From Aquarana catesbeiana (taxonomy: Eukaryota > Chordata > Amphibia > Anura > Ranidae): a DNA stretch of 64,000 bases. This document shows, in pieces, positions 20,991-32,230 of this stretch (position 1 is the first letter of the stretch; every line of letters begins with the position of its first letter). The notes under the pieces are model-generated. The model did not search any database and was not told the origin of the DNA. It saw only the letters and a program-made list of their open reading frames with translations. The DNA is taken from NCBI RefSeq assembly GCF_042186555.1, contig NC_133328.1, positions 618,277,592 through 618,341,591 of the forward strand, written 5' to 3'. The position numbers were made by a program, and so were the translations under genes.

Positions 20991-21744
20991 GCTGATTGGT
21001 TACCATGCACAACTGTACCAAATTCTGTGTGCACCATTTTTAGTAAATTCCCCCCCCCCCCCCTTGAGACACATTTTTAACCAATATGTAGTGTTGTTTT
21101 GTTGGTAAACTCAGACGATTTAGTTCGATAAGGGCCAAATCACATTTTTTCTGTTGCGGTACGTTGTGGTAAGTTAACGCACTGGAATGCAGTGCCATGC
21201 ATTTGGAATGCACCCAAACACACATGCATTGCAGTGTACCATGAAGCATGCAACCACTGAATGGGCCCTTAAAGATATTGCACAGTCTGCATCTGGCCTT
21301 GGACCATTATCATTCCATTTCAGCTATGTTTGAAGATGAATTAGCTGCATTTGCAGTGCACGGCTGTCCCTACAGGTCTGTCTATGCAGAACATATACTA
21401 AGTATTAGCAGCAGAGAGTCTGAACTTCCCTCTAACCACAGCAGGCCGGATGTGTGATATGACCTCAGTTAAATTTATACGCAAATAATCCTGTACATAA
21501 TCCTCCAGGGGCATGACACTTTTTCTGCACTTGTGCTAGTTGGTACAAAAATTGCTGCATTTTCAGATGAGATTTCATAATGGATTACAGCCTATGGCGT
21601 CACCTGAAATTCTAATTTCTGCTTTATCTTTCTTATTAACCTGGATGGTCATGTAAATATCACAAATCCTATACACGGCCATGTGTTTGCCTTTTCTGCT
21701 GCCTTTCTTCCTTTCATAGCTGAACTTAGAGCAGAACTATATTA
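20991..21744. other. Intron 2 sequence, no recognised feature
   Basis: A run of C (21048-21063) is present. A palindromic flavour (GCATTGCAGTG, CACTGGAATGCAGTG) occurs near 21180-21240, but no element was defined. Confidence 0.4.
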
Positions 21745-22227
21745 CATAGCTCCCAACTGTCCCTGATTTCGAGGGACTGTCCCTGATTTGGAGCAATGTC
21801 CCTCTGTCCCTCATTCCTCCTCATTTGTCCCTCATTTTGGTCTGATCTTTAGAGTTTTTTTATCTATCAAAAAGTGTTTTCCAGCCCTAAACTTTTCATC
21901 TGATTTCTAAATGTATTTATTTTTATTTATTTATTTCAGGTACTTATATAGCGCCGTCAATTTACGCAGCGTTTTACATATACATTGTACATTCACATCA
22001 GTCCCTACCCTCAAGGAGCTTACAATCTAAGGTTGCTGCATTTGTAAATTCCAAAAGCCAATATAAAGGAATAGTAGTGGTAAAAAAAAAGCACTTGTGG
22101 GTTTAACCAATCTTGTTTTTTTGTACAATTCTCCTTTAAGGGGGGGCGTGACAAGGGGTGTGTCCTATGCCCACATACTTTTGCTGATAGGTGTCCCTCA
22201 TTCCCATCTCAAAAAGTTAGAAGGTAT
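21745..22227 (+). mobile_element. hAT-type MITE (CTCCCAACTGTCCC), copy 2, interrupted
   Basis: Starts CATAGCTCCCAACTGTCCC and ends AAAAAGTTAGAAGGTAT. It is longer than its sisters because a SINE tail is inserted at 21911-22034. The flanking 8-mers do not match convincingly. Confidence 0.8.
21911..22034 (-). mobile_element. SINE 3' tail inside a MITE
   Basis: On the minus strand it reads CCTTAGATTGTAAGCTCCTT, then GCTGCGTAAATTGACGGCGC and ends in AAATAAATAAA. The same tail ends the copy at 36305-36495 and the SINE at 53976-54265. Only the tail is present, consistent with 5' truncation at insertion. Confidence 0.75.
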
Positions 22228-22801
22228 GATATTGTATTTTATTACAAGTTAATTCTTATCTTTTTCCAACATGATCATGTTTTGGTAAAAAGGTAAGCAT
22301 CTGCAGAGTAATCCTACTTTTTTTTTTTAATATACAGTATATTTTGTTAGCTTTGTACTTTTTTTTTAATAAAAAAAAAACGATTAGACCAGGGGTATCA
22401 CACTCAGTTTCATCATGGGCGGCATCAGCATTATGATGGCTGGTTGTATCTGTAAAACTGGATGTCCAGAGCACCCCGCTCCCCCTATACGGCAGATGTA
22501 AAGAGCCCCCCAACATCAGAAGTTAAGAATCCCTCCCCCCATCCCTTACATCACAGTGCACTCACCTTGCCTCGTGCTGCTGCCCAGTAGAATCTGGGGG
22601 CGGAGCTGGAAATCAGAACGTGCACGGTCTGGTGCAGGACCAGAGGAGGGCTGGAGTCAGCTGTTGGAGTCTGGTGAATGCTGAGACTAGGGGAGGTGTA
22701 GAAAAAGGGGTGCTGTGGATGCACAGGGAAGCACGGGATCTGGTGGAGGAGTTCTGTCTTCCTTTGCTGCCGACATGCTGAGAATAGGTGGAGGCGGAGA
22801 C
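22228..22801. repeat. Intron 2 sequence with a hAT-like terminus
   Basis: CAGGGGTATCACACTCA near 22391 resembles a common hAT-type terminus, but no partner end was found. GC-rich noncoding sequence follows. Confidence 0.4.
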
Positions 22802-23422
22802 CAGTGGCGGCTGGTGTGTCTTTTTTGGGGGGCGGCAAACAACCACCCATCCCCCAAGCGGCACCCACCAGTCCGCTGTTTGCCGGTCTGTCCGGCACTT
22901 ACCCCATCGTGACGGGTGGCAGGCAGCGTGGTGCAGCAGCTCCAGGTCCTCTCCTCCATGGCGGCTTCCAGCCCCTCCCCTCCTCGGCGTCCAATAGGAT
23001 CGCCTGTCCTTTCAGCCAATCGGGTGACGAGTGTCAAAACCTGCTTCCTGACTGCCCAGGAGGAGCATCAGTGTTACAACAGTGTTAAAACAGCGAATAT
23101 TGATTCACTGTTGTAACACACCTGGGTGGGATCGGAGCGCACTCCCTGCAACCCGAGCCAACCCTATATTGAAGCCTATTAGAGCCTCTGGCTCTAATCA
23201 GTGCTTCAAAAAAACACCCCTCTGCATTGGAATCCATGCGCCAGTGTCCGCATGGACGGGGGGGGGGGGGGGGGGCGGCGCCCCTGGCGGAGACAAGGGG
23301 GGGTGCTGCAGCTACAGGAGAGGTGCGAGGGCTACTGAAATTTCCTGGCGAGCCAGATTCAGCCCATGGGCCAATGTGTATTGGACAATCCATCCAAACA
23401 TCTGACCTCCAAAGAAAAGTCT
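22802..23422 (+). repeat. GGCGGCTGGTG repeat with poly-G
   Basis: It begins CAGTGGCGGCTGGTG, a phrase repeated as CAGTGGCAGCTGGTGCTCA at 23475. It holds an inverted pair around ACAACAGTG (near 23075 and 23110) and an unbroken G run at about 23258-23275. Noncoding. Confidence 0.5.
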
Positions 23423-23473
23423 AGCTATGTTACATAGGATACAAGGCCTCAGATTATCGCTATAATATCAGTA

Positions 23474-23807
23474 GTGATATCCAGTGGCAGCTGGTGCTCA
23501 ATTTTTTTTGGGGGGGGGGGCGGCAAAAAAAAAGTGGGGTATTTCTTATAGCAAAAAGTAAAAGATATTGTTTTTTTTTTTTCAAAATTGTCACTCTTCT
23601 TTTTTTTATATCGCAAAAAATAAAAACCGCAGAGGCGATCAAATACAACCAAAAGAAAGCTCTATTTGTGGGGAAAAATAGACGTCAATTTTGTTTGGGT
23701 ACAGCGTCATACGACTGCGCAATTGTCAGCTAAAGTGACGCAGTGCCAAATCGCAAAAAATGGCCTGGCCATTGAGCAGCCAAATCTTCCGGGGCTGAAG
23801 TGGTTAA
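23474..23807 (+). mobile_element. TTAA-family element, copy E, 3' half
   Basis: After CCAGTGGCAGCTGGTGCTCA and a G run, the sequence joins the family 3' half with the core (AGGCGATCAAATACAACCAA near 23632) and ends GGGGCTGAAGTGGTTAA at 23807. The 5' half with hairpins is absent. Confidence 0.75.
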
Positions 23808-24987
23808 ATAAAAAAATCTGATTTTTTTTATTTATTTATTTATTTATTTTAAATCATTGATTTTTATCCACCCTGTTAAGCAGCAACAAACACAAACATC
23901 ATCACTATAATTTTATTATAGTATATATTGTATATATATCTATATATATATATATATATAAACATTTGCCTGATGAATGTGACACACATCCGCACATCTC
24001 CAAGAAAACTTGCTGTACCCTGTGTAATATAACTATCTCTAATAATGTCTAGTGCCATCTAGTGGCCATTAGGAGTCATTTATCCTGACTGAGGTACTTA
24101 CAACGAAAATACCGCATCACAGCCACTAGATGGCTTTTACGATCATAGAAGATAATTATATTACACAGAATATGGCAAGTTTCACTAGAGCTGTGCAGAT
24201 GCTGGTCACCTTTATTCAGCAAAATATTTATACATAGACCCCTAAGTGATGCTGCGTCTTTTGATATCCCTTCTCACAAGGTCTGGAGATTCCAGATTCT
24301 TCTTGTATGCAGCAATGACATTTAAATAGAGCGTTTTTATAAAACTGTTTTTTTTTTTTTTTTTTTTTTTTATTGCACAATCACTTTTTCTTTATTAAAG
24401 GAACAAGGATGTTGCACACAAGTAATATGATTGTTAGCAAATAAGGTGAAGCCATATTCACTTTGAATAACTAGTCTTGTACAAGGGAAATGAGCACGAT
24501 TGGGTATTTATATTTTTTCCTTATTATCATATGACTAAAGGCAAAACTTTTTTATTTTTAAGTTTTAGACTGGAGTGGAGAGGTATTATATAACTTTTCA
24601 GGTTTTTATTGCTGTCTGTGCCCCCATTCAGGTGATTTGCCCTCTATTTGTCCTGTTTACCATAGAAAGGTAAAGAAAATCCCAAATTTTGGGTTATCAT
24701 CAGTACAGGAATAAAGGGGAAATCTTCCACCAGTGCTGGTGACAACCATGGATTCCCTCACTTTGGGGGGATTTCCTCTCACTTCCTGTTTTGGCTATGG
24801 GGCAGGAAGTAAAGGGGAATCTCCCCAATGGGCAGAAAAATAAAAAACAAAGCTTTTTTGCTCTATTCAAAATGGGAAAAAAAAGTTTTGACTTTAGTTT
24901 TACTTTAACATTCACTTTGTTAAGTCAACTGTCTCTACTCCTTTAGTAAGTCAGTCCCAATGTGTATGCAACACAAACGCAGGTGTA
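23808..24987. repeat. Simple repeats and a ~165-bp foldback
   Basis: A TATTTATT run (about 23825-23855), a TA microsatellite (23923-23960) and a poly-T run (about 24348-24371) are present. Around 24018-24175, TGTAATATAACTATCT and GCCATCTAGTGG on the left are answered by CCACTAGATGGC and AGATAATTATATTACA on the right, forming a foldback. The CACTTCCTG phrase near 24780 belongs to a diffuse repeat. No gene was seen. Confidence 0.55.
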
Positions 24988-25076
24988 CAGCAGTGGCCAA
25001 AAGTTTTGAGAATGACACAAATATTCGTTTTCACAAACCTTAGTTGTTATGACGGTATTTTGCATATACTGTAGAG

Positions 25077-25227
25077 CAGGGGTCTCAAACGGACGGCCCT
25101 CCAGCTTTTGTGAAACTATAAGTCCCATGGGGCATTGCAAGGTTGACAGTTACAAGAATAACTCCCACAGGGATGATGGGACTTGTAGTTTCGCAACAGC
25201 TGGAGGGCCGCCAGGTCTAGACCCCTG
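25077..25227. mobile_element. 151-bp hAT-type MITE
   Basis: Starts CAGGGGTCTCAAACGGACGG and ends with the near reverse complement finishing AGACCCCTG, with long inverted repeats around CCCTCCAGC. The flanking 8-mers CTGTAGAG and TTCCAGAG match at five of eight positions, a plausible decayed hAT duplication. Confidence 0.75.
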
Positions 25228-25235
25228 TTCCAGAG

Positions 25236-25735
25236 TAGGGATGGGCCGAACGGACCCCTGTTCGGTTCGCATCAGAACTTTCGAAAACCACGAAAGTTCG
25301 GACCCGAATAACGAACCCCATTAAAGTCAATGGGACCCGAAAGTCAAAAATCAAAAGTGCCCATTTAGAAGGCTTATAGGCAAGTAATTGGGCATACAAT
25401 GGTTATAGGGGTCCGGGTCCTGCCCTGGGGGACATGTATCAGTAAAAAAAAAGTTTGTGAAAAACGTCATTTTTAAATGAGCAGTGATTTTTTGATTTTT
25501 TAAGTGAAAGCATAAAAATGAAAAATTCCTTCCAATATAGTGCCTGGGGGTCCCTTTAGTCCACCTGTAAAGTGGCATATCTGTACCATGTCTAGAATCT
25601 GCTGCAGCAATAATTGCATTTATAAAGCCGAACAAATGACATTTTCCCTGCAAGCTGCCTTTATTTTGCTCAGCAACAGCTGGGGAGCCAGTGTGTATGA
25701 TGACGTCACAATGTAGTGCACTGGGAACAAGATTA
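25236..25735. repeat. GGGATGGGCCGAAC interspersed repeat
   Basis: Starts TAGGGATGGGCCGAACGG and includes GGTCCTGCCCTGGGGGACAT. I recognise this as a ranid repeat type from memory. Its class is unknown to me and no coding region is seen. Confidence 0.5.
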
Positions 25736-25794
25736 GAGATTTTTTGGATACATTCTGGTGTCACTTTGACTTTGGATAGAAATAATGGGTGCAT

Positions 25795-26065
25795 AAAAAT
25801 TGGTCTTTGGGTGTTGGTGGCGCCTTCCCACCGTAACCCTATAGAAGTAATCTTGATGAAAGGAAGAATCGGCCTTGCTGTAAAAAATTGCAATGATATG
25901 CACCTGTCAAACAGTTGCAGAAAAATTGGCCTTTGGGTGTCGGTGGCGCCTTCCCACCGTAACCCTATAGAGGTACTCTTGATGAAAGCAAGAATTGGCC
26001 TTGCTGCAAAAAATTGCAATGATATGCACCTGCCAAACAGGTGCAGAAAAATGGTCTTTGGGTTT
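25795..26065 (+). repeat. Tandem repeat, 125-bp period, 2.2 copies
   Basis: AAAAATTGGYCTTTGGGTG recurs at about 25796 and 25921, and a shortened version at 26046. Each unit holds GGTGGCGCCTTCCCACC. Confidence 0.85.
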
Positions 26066-26178
26066 TAATTGTGCCCATGAAACCTATACCAAAAACATTC
26101 TTCCAGATGAAATGATTGAACACCCTCAAAGCTAAGCAGCCTCGAAGTCCTGCAGGGATTTCACATTCCAAAAAAGAC

Positions 26179-27225
26179 TTAATCAGTTACATCGGCATCA
26201 GGGGCTTCATAGCTTGTAATCCAGGACTGATTCATTTTTATAAAAGTCAAACGGTCTACGGAGTGTGTGGACAGACGCGTTCTATGATCAGTAACAAAAC
26301 CTCCTGCAGCACTGAATGCCCGTTCTGAAAGCACGCTGGATGCAGGGCAGCCCAACAACTCAATACTGGGCAAGTTCTGGCCAGTGGTCTATTCTCATGA
26401 CCCAGTAAGTCAGTGGATCTTCAGCTGAAAAGTTCTCCATCTCTGTTTTGGCCCCAAGGTCATTGTACTTCATCCTTTCGAGTTGCAAGCAGCGTTACCC
26501 AGTGTGCTGTGAACGAAATATATAATTCAGCAGTAAGGTGGATTTTACGGCTGACTGCCTTGCCCAACGATGCCAGAACATTCCCTTGCATGCGATGGTA
26601 GAGAGATGAACGACCTTACGTGAAAAGTAGTAGCGACTGGGAACCTGCCATTGTGGTACAGCACATTGTGCAAATTCACAGAAGAGAGCAGAATCCGCTA
26701 GGCTGAAAGGCAGAAGCATTTAGACGCTGGGCATGTGGGTGGCAGGGACTGTATTTTTTTTTTTCCGCTGCAGCAGATGAGACATTGAAATTTGCCGCCT
26801 ACAGTCTACAGCTGGTGGTATGCTGCTGGCAGAAGTGCTGCTAGGATCTGGGATACCCTGTGCTATACCATCATCCCTGTCAGTGGAGGCTGCTAAGAGG
26901 TAATGACTCGGTATAGCAGCGGCAGATTGAAGTACGTAAGGAGGAGGAGGGACAGATTTGTGCCCCTTTTGTGTGGCTTTTAGGTGCTCTTGCCAACGGG
27001 CTGAGTGGTTGGACGTTAAATGCCTTGTTAAGCATGTGGTACCCAAATGTCTAGTGTTTTTGCCATGTTTGATGCGCTTGAGATGCAGTTTGCAGATAGC
27101 AACAGTGCGATCTGCTGCAGATGTGCTGAAAAAGGCCCAGACAGCTGAGCTTTGGGGAGTGGGCCGGGAGATAACAGCTGCAGAATGTGGTAGAATAGGG
27201 TGGCTGCTCTCTACTCTTTCTTGAT
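26179..27225 (-). pseudogene. hAT-superfamily transposase, internally deleted
   Basis: Read from right to left, the first part encodes a BED-type zinc finger: VWAFF, then VAICKLHLKRIKHGKNTRH, then CLTRHLTSNH, with the second Cys of the finger replaced by His. Next comes a spacer and LPFSLADSALFCEF followed by VPSRYYFSRK, typical of the region after the BED finger. It then jumps to the hAT C-terminal dimerisation region: TYWVMRIDHWPEL and SERAFSAAGGFVTDHRTRL. The central DDE/RNase-H-like core is missing between about 26495 and 26440. Frames change between the blocks. It is a dead copy lying within the outer Tc1 element. Confidence 0.82.
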
Positions 27226-27281
27226 GTCGGCCTCCTTGGGGTTGTACCTTCAGTTTCCTCCTCTGCTCTTGCAGTAATGCA

Positions 27282-27541
27282 TACAGAAGTAAATGGCTTT
27301 AATCTTGCAGTAATGCACACAAAACTATATGGCGTTAAACTGGCAGTAACGCACACAGAACTATATAGCGTTAAACTGGCAGTAACGCACAAAACTGTAT
27401 GGCGTTAAACTGGCAGTAACGCACACAAAACTGTATGGCATTAAACTGGCAGTAACGCACACAAAACTATATGGCGTTAAACTGGTAGTAACGCACACAG
27501 AACTATATGGCGTTAAACTGGCAGTAACGCACACAGAACTA
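27282..27541. repeat. 36-bp tandem array, left part
   Basis: Units of GGCAGTAACGCACACAGAAC followed by TATATGGCGTTAAACT repeat about seven times. On the minus strand this gives a 12-residue periodic open frame that is not a gene. The array is cut by a Tc1 element and resumes at 29173. Confidence 0.9.
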
Positions 27542-29172
27542 CAGTGGGGATGGAAAGTATTCAGACCCCCTTAAATTTTTCACTCTTTGTTATATTGCAG
27601 CCATTTGCTAAAATCATTTAAGTTCATTTTTTTCCTCATTAATGTGCACACAGCACCCCATATTGACAGAAAAACACAGAATTGCTGAAATTTTTGCAGA
27701 TTTATTAAAAAAGAAAAATTTAAATATCACATGGTCCTAAGTATTCAGACCCATTGCTCAGTATTCAGTTGAAGCACCCTTTTGATCTAATACAGCCATG
27801 AGTCTTTTTGGAAAAGATGCAACAAGTTTCTCACACCTGGATTTGGGGATCCTCTGCCATTCCTCCTTGCAGTTCCTCTCCAGTTCTGTCAGGTTGGATG
27901 GTAAACGTTGGTGGACAGCCCTTTTTAGGTCTCTCCAGAGATGCTCAATTGGGTTTAAGTCAGGGCTCTGGCTGGGCCATTCAAGAACAGTCACGGAGTT
28001 GTTATGAAGCCACTACTTCGTTATTTTAGCTGTGTGCTTAGGGTCATTGTCTTGTTGGAAGGTAAACCTTCAGCCCAGTCTGAGGTCCTGAGCACTCTAG
28101 GTTTTCGTCCAGGATATCCCTGTACTTGGCCGCATTCATCTTTCCCTTGATTGCAACCAGTCATCCTGTCCCTGCAGCTAAAAAACACCCACACAGCATG
28201 ATGCTGCCACCACCATGCTTCACTTTTGGGACTGTATTGGACAGGTGATGAGCAGTGCCTGGTTTTCTCCACACATACCGCTTAGAATTAAGGCCAAAAA
28301 GTTCTATCTTTGTCTTATCAGACCAAAGAATCTTTTTTCTCACCATCTTGGAGTCCTTCAGGTGTTTAGCAAACTCCATGCAGGCTTTCATGTGTCTTAC
28401 ACTGAGAAGAGGCTTCCGTCGGGCCACTCTGCCATAAAGCCCCGACTGGTGGAGGGCTGCAGTGATGGTTGACTTTCTACAACTTTCTCCCATCTCCTGA
28501 CTGCATCTCTGGAGCTCAGCCACAGTGATCTTTGGGTTCTTCTTTACCTCTCTCCCCAAGGCTCTTCTCCCCGATAGCTCAGTTTGGCCGGACGGCCAGC
28601 TCTAGGAAGGGTTCTGGTCATCCCAAACGTCTTCCATTTAAGGATTATGGAGGCCACTGTGCTCTTAGGAACCTTAAGTGCAGCAGAAATTTTTTTGTAA
28701 CCTTGGCCAGATCTGTGCCTTGCCACAATTCTGTCTCTGAGCTCTTCAGGCAGTTCCTTTAACCTCATGATTCTCATTTGCTCTGACATGCACTGTGAGC
28801 TGTAAGGTCTTATATAGACAGGTGTGTGGCTTTCCTAATCAAGTCCAATCAGTATAATCAAACACAACTGGACTCAAATGAAGGTGTAGAAGCATCTCAA
28901 GGATGATCAGAAGAAATGGACAGCACCTGAGTTAAATATATGAGTATCACAGCAAAGGGTCTGAATACTGTACTTAGGACCATGTGATATTTCAGTTTTT
29001 CTTTTTCGATAAATCTGCAAAAGTGTCAACAATTCTGTGTTTTTCTGTCAATATGGGGTGCTGTGTGTACATTAATGAGGAAAAAAATGAACTTAAATGA
29101 TTTTAGCAAATGGCTGCAATATAACAAAGAGTGAAAAATTTAAGGGGGTCTGAATACTTTCCGTCCCCACTG
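27542..29172 (-). mobile_element. Tc1-like transposon inserted in the tandem array
   Basis: Terminal inverted repeats start CAGTGGGGATGGAAAGTATT and end AATACTTTCCGTCCCCACTG, over 150 bp each. TA at 27540-27541 and 29173-29174 is the target duplication, and the 36-bp array continues on both sides. The length is 1,631 bp, normal for Tc1. Confidence 0.95.
27758..28789 (-). pseudogene. Tc1-like DDE transposase, frameshifted
   Basis: The ATG at 28789 starts MSEQMRIMRLKELPEELRD and a helix-turn-helix region (KKISAALKVPKSTVASII) with a GRP-like linker (RAGRPAKLS). A second frame from about 28559 has ILWSDKTKIELFG (first Asp) and KHGGGSIMLCGCF. A third, near 28030-28060, holds the shifted counterpart of the QQDNDPKH block. 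The last frame (27994-27758) has WPSQSPDLNPIEHLW with the catalytic Glu and ends normally at KGASTEY. All three catalytic residues are encoded but need at least two frame changes, so it is inactive. Confidence 0.9.
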
Positions 29173-29310
29173 TATATGGTGTTAAACTGTCAGTAACGCA
29201 CAAGAAACTATATGGCGTTAAACTCTCAGTAACGCACACAGAACTATATGGCGTTAAACTGGCAGTAACGCACACAGAAGTAAATGGCATTAAAGTGGCA
29301 GTAACACAAT
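29173..29310. repeat. 36-bp tandem array, right part
   Basis: Continuation of the TATATGGCGTTAAACTGGCA array after the Tc1 insertion, about four units. Confidence 0.88.
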
Positions 29311-29469
29311 CAAATAGACGGTGTTCAACCGTCACTACACTGACACTATCTGAACTGTCCCTACTCTAGCTATACACTAATGAGAAGATTACTGGCACGG
29401 TCTCACTACAATACATTGAAATTATCGGAGCTGTCCCTACTCTACACTAATGTATGTATGAATGAATGA

Positions 29470-29892
29470 ATGAAACGGTATTGCACAGAGTGGCCCCAAT
29501 CCTCCTCTTCTCAGATCCCCGGAGGTGATCTTGGCTCCTCCTCTTATTTTTTTGACCACCATAGCCAGCCGCTTGCTATGGGGAGAAATGTTGTCAACGC
29601 GCTCCCGAACTGTGTGTCTATGGAGCCACTCTCCATAGACGTACACAGCTAGATTTAGGCTCGCCCCTACTTCCTCTTCACTGCATTTGATTGACAGCAG
29701 CAAGAGCCAATGGCTCCTGCTGCTTCTCGAATGCTGTGTGAAAAGGAAGTAAGGAGAGAAAAGATGCAGCCGTGCACATCGCTGATCTCTTCTCCTCTCT
29801 CTTACTCTTCACACAGGGGAAGAGGGGCACAGGGAAATTAAAAAAACAATGCATTAAGGTAAAAAACGTTTTTATATTTAATAACACTTTAA
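29470..29892 (-). mobile_element. TTAA GC-rich MITE, reverse copy
   Basis: Reverse orientation of the family at 2582-3038 and 36584-37058, recognised by TTGATTGACAGCAGCAAGAG and by the outer AACACTTTAA terminus at 29892. The other terminus is missing at the GAATGAATGAATGAA stretch. Confidence 0.65.
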
Positions 29893-29929
29893 TCCCAAAA
29901 AAAAACATTTTCACTGCACTTGTGAAGAA

Positions 29930-30712
29930 GGCTTCAGGGAGCCCAAGAACATTCGATTCAGCTGTGGGATCGGGGCACCACCAGGACAAAGCTTGCTCAG
30001 GAATGGCAGCATGCAGGTGTGAGTACATCTGTACGCAAAGAGAGGGGAAGACTTTTGAAGGATGGCCTGGTGTCGAGAAGGGCAGCAAAGAAGCCACTTC
30101 TCTCCAGGAAAACCATCGGGGACAGACTGATATTCTGCAAAAAGGTACAGGGATTGGACTGCTGAGGACTGGAGTAAAGTCATTTTCTCTGATGAATCCC
30201 CTTTCTGATTGTTTGGGGCATCCAGAAAAAAACCTTGTCTGGAGAAGAAAAGGTGAGCATTTCAGTCCTGTGTCATACCAACAGTAAAGCCTCCTGAGAC
30301 CATGTGTGGGGTTGCTTCTCAGCCAAGGGAGTGGGCTCATTCACAAATTTTGCCTGAGAACACAGCCATGAATAAAGAATGGTACAAAAACATCCTCCGA
30401 GAGCAACTTCTCCCAACAATCCAAGAACAGTTTGGTGAGGAACAATGCCTTTTCCAGCATGATGGAGCACCTTGCCATAAGGCAAAAGTGATAATTAAGT
30501 GGCTTGGGGAACAAAATATCGAATTTTGGGTCCATGGCCAGGAAACTCCCCAGACCTTAAATCCATTGGGAACTTGTGGTCAATCCTCAAGAGGCGGGTG
30601 AACAAAAAAAAACCCCACAAATTCTGACAAACTCCAAGCATTGATTATGCAAGAATGGGCTGCCATCAGTCAGGATGTGGCCCAAAAGTTGATTGATACC
30701 ATGCCAGGGTGA
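29930..30712 (+). pseudogene. Outer Tc1 transposase, 3' two-thirds
   Basis: Translated blocks in changing frames give RMAWCREGQQRSHFSPGKP and VIFSDESPF (first Asp), followed by a stop, then ECLFQHDGAPCHKAK (second Asp) and KWLGEQNIEF. The third block reads PDLKSIGNLW where Tc1 enzymes have NPIENLW, so the catalytic Glu is replaced by Gly. The N-terminal third is absent. It belongs to the terminal repeats at 24988 and 30913 by position and orientation. Confidence 0.82.
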
Positions 30713-30915
30713 ATTGCAGAGGTCAACACTGCAACTATTGACTCTTGCACAAACGTCATGCATTTGTCAATAAAAGCCTTTGGCACTTATGAAATGCTTG
30801 TAATTATACTTCAGTATACTATAGTAACATCTGACAAAAAGATCTAAAAACACCGAAGCAGCAGACTTTGTGAAAACTATTTGTGTCATTCTCAAAACTT
30901 TTGGCCACGGCTATA

Positions 30916-31516
30916 GCTTCAGTTGATTGGTTTCTAAGCCCTCATTACTCTATCCAAACTCTAACTTTATAAAACGCTATAAAAAAGGTTTTCACATTCA
31001 ATATGGTTTATTAATGGACAGTCCATACAACCATTATATCTTACTACCCAGCATTAAAATCTCTTTAAATTTTTTTATAAAAAAAAGAAATAGAATGACA
31101 CTTTAAATTTCTGACATCAGGAGAAACCTGTTTGGTCAGTCGGCTGCTAATAGCTGTTTCTGCTTGTTGTGATATTATTTCCCCCGAACGGTAAAACAAT
31201 CTGCCTTCTGTCTGTTGGAGTTCATACGTGTCGGCCAGACGTAGAATGGGAATGTTTTATATCATGTACAAACATATACAGTGTATTCTAGGAAACATGA
31301 AAGGGCCTCAATAAACGGTTGTATGTAGACGTGTCCTAGATAGAGGCCTGGAGGTAGGCTCGGGTTCTACAATATTACACTGAACTGGGTTGTGTTTAAT
31401 ATATCACCGTAATATTTTCATAGTGTTTTCTCAGCTTGAAATTCTTTGATCATTATCCGATGTCAGTATATTTCGTATGTCAATGATATAGACACAGATA
31501 AAGGGTGGGAGATAAT
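30916..31516. other. Intron 2 sequence, no recognised feature
   Basis: A/T-rich intronic sequence. No element boundaries or coding signal noted. Confidence 0.4.
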
Positions 31517-32230
31517 AGACATGCGCAATTCGTTTAGTTCCAAATTAGTTTTTCTTTATCGTACATCATGGGACACAGAGCCTTAAGTAATTAATGGGTT
31601 ATAGGCCACCTTCAGGTGATGGACACTGGTATACCCAATCCAAGAAGTTCACTCCCTATATAACCCCTCCTCCTTCCAGGAGCACATCAGTTTTTTCGCC
31701 AGTGTCTAAGGTGCTGGTCACGAGTGAAGATGTGCTCTTAATAGCTCCACTGGAGGGATCCATGCTGGATTTAAATAACCTCCATAAAATCCAGATCCAT
31801 CCAAAGTGCCACTAAGGCCTAAAAGGATGGTACCTGGGGCCTCGTATCTGAAGCACAGGGTTTTGCCTATAACGCCTCTCTTTGTAGTGCTGGACCCCAG
31901 GAACCCAGGGCTTAGGTCTTGCTACATTACCTAAAGCTTCCTGATGGGGTGCTTTTTACAGGTCCAAGGGAGTTGGAACCCTGTTTTAGGGACCCGGTCT
32001 TTGAAGGTTTGCTAAATGCAGCCCGCCGTGATAGGTGAAGGTTGGATTGTCTGTTAATTCAGCAAATACTGCGGCGGGGATAAGGTAAGGGAAGAAACTT
32101 AGGAATTAAAAACACCTATGTATTTCTTCCATGTTTTCTTTCACCCCCTGATGGGACCAGAGGTTTAGGGGGACAGCAGCGCTGTACCCCCCTTACCTTT
32201 CCCCCCCTGCCGCGGGGGGGTCCGGAGGCC

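Larger units (their letters stand above)
24988..30913 (+). mobile_element. Outer Tc1-like element filled with nested insertions
   Basis: The left terminus CAGCAGTGGCCAAAAGTTTTG and the right terminus CAAAACTTTTGGCCACGGCTA are inverted repeats 5.9 kb apart, with TA on both sides (24986-24987 and 30914-30915). A Tc1 element is normally about 1.6 kb, so roughly 4.3 kb is inserted material: a hAT MITE, a hAT transposase remnant, a tandem array split by a second Tc1 element, and a TTAA MITE. The outer transposase remnant sits near the right end on the + strand. Confidence 0.8.

Noticed and set aside
21048..21063. Poly-C and poly-G runs (also 23258-23275) as G-quadruplex regulators
   Set aside because: Single homopolymer runs within repeats, prone to assembly error; no promoter context.
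27282..27541. Possible CRISPR-like array
   Set aside because: Units are contiguous with no unique spacers, and this is a vertebrate genome; it is a simple tandem repeat. The same holds for the arrays at 6590, 42625 and 59610.
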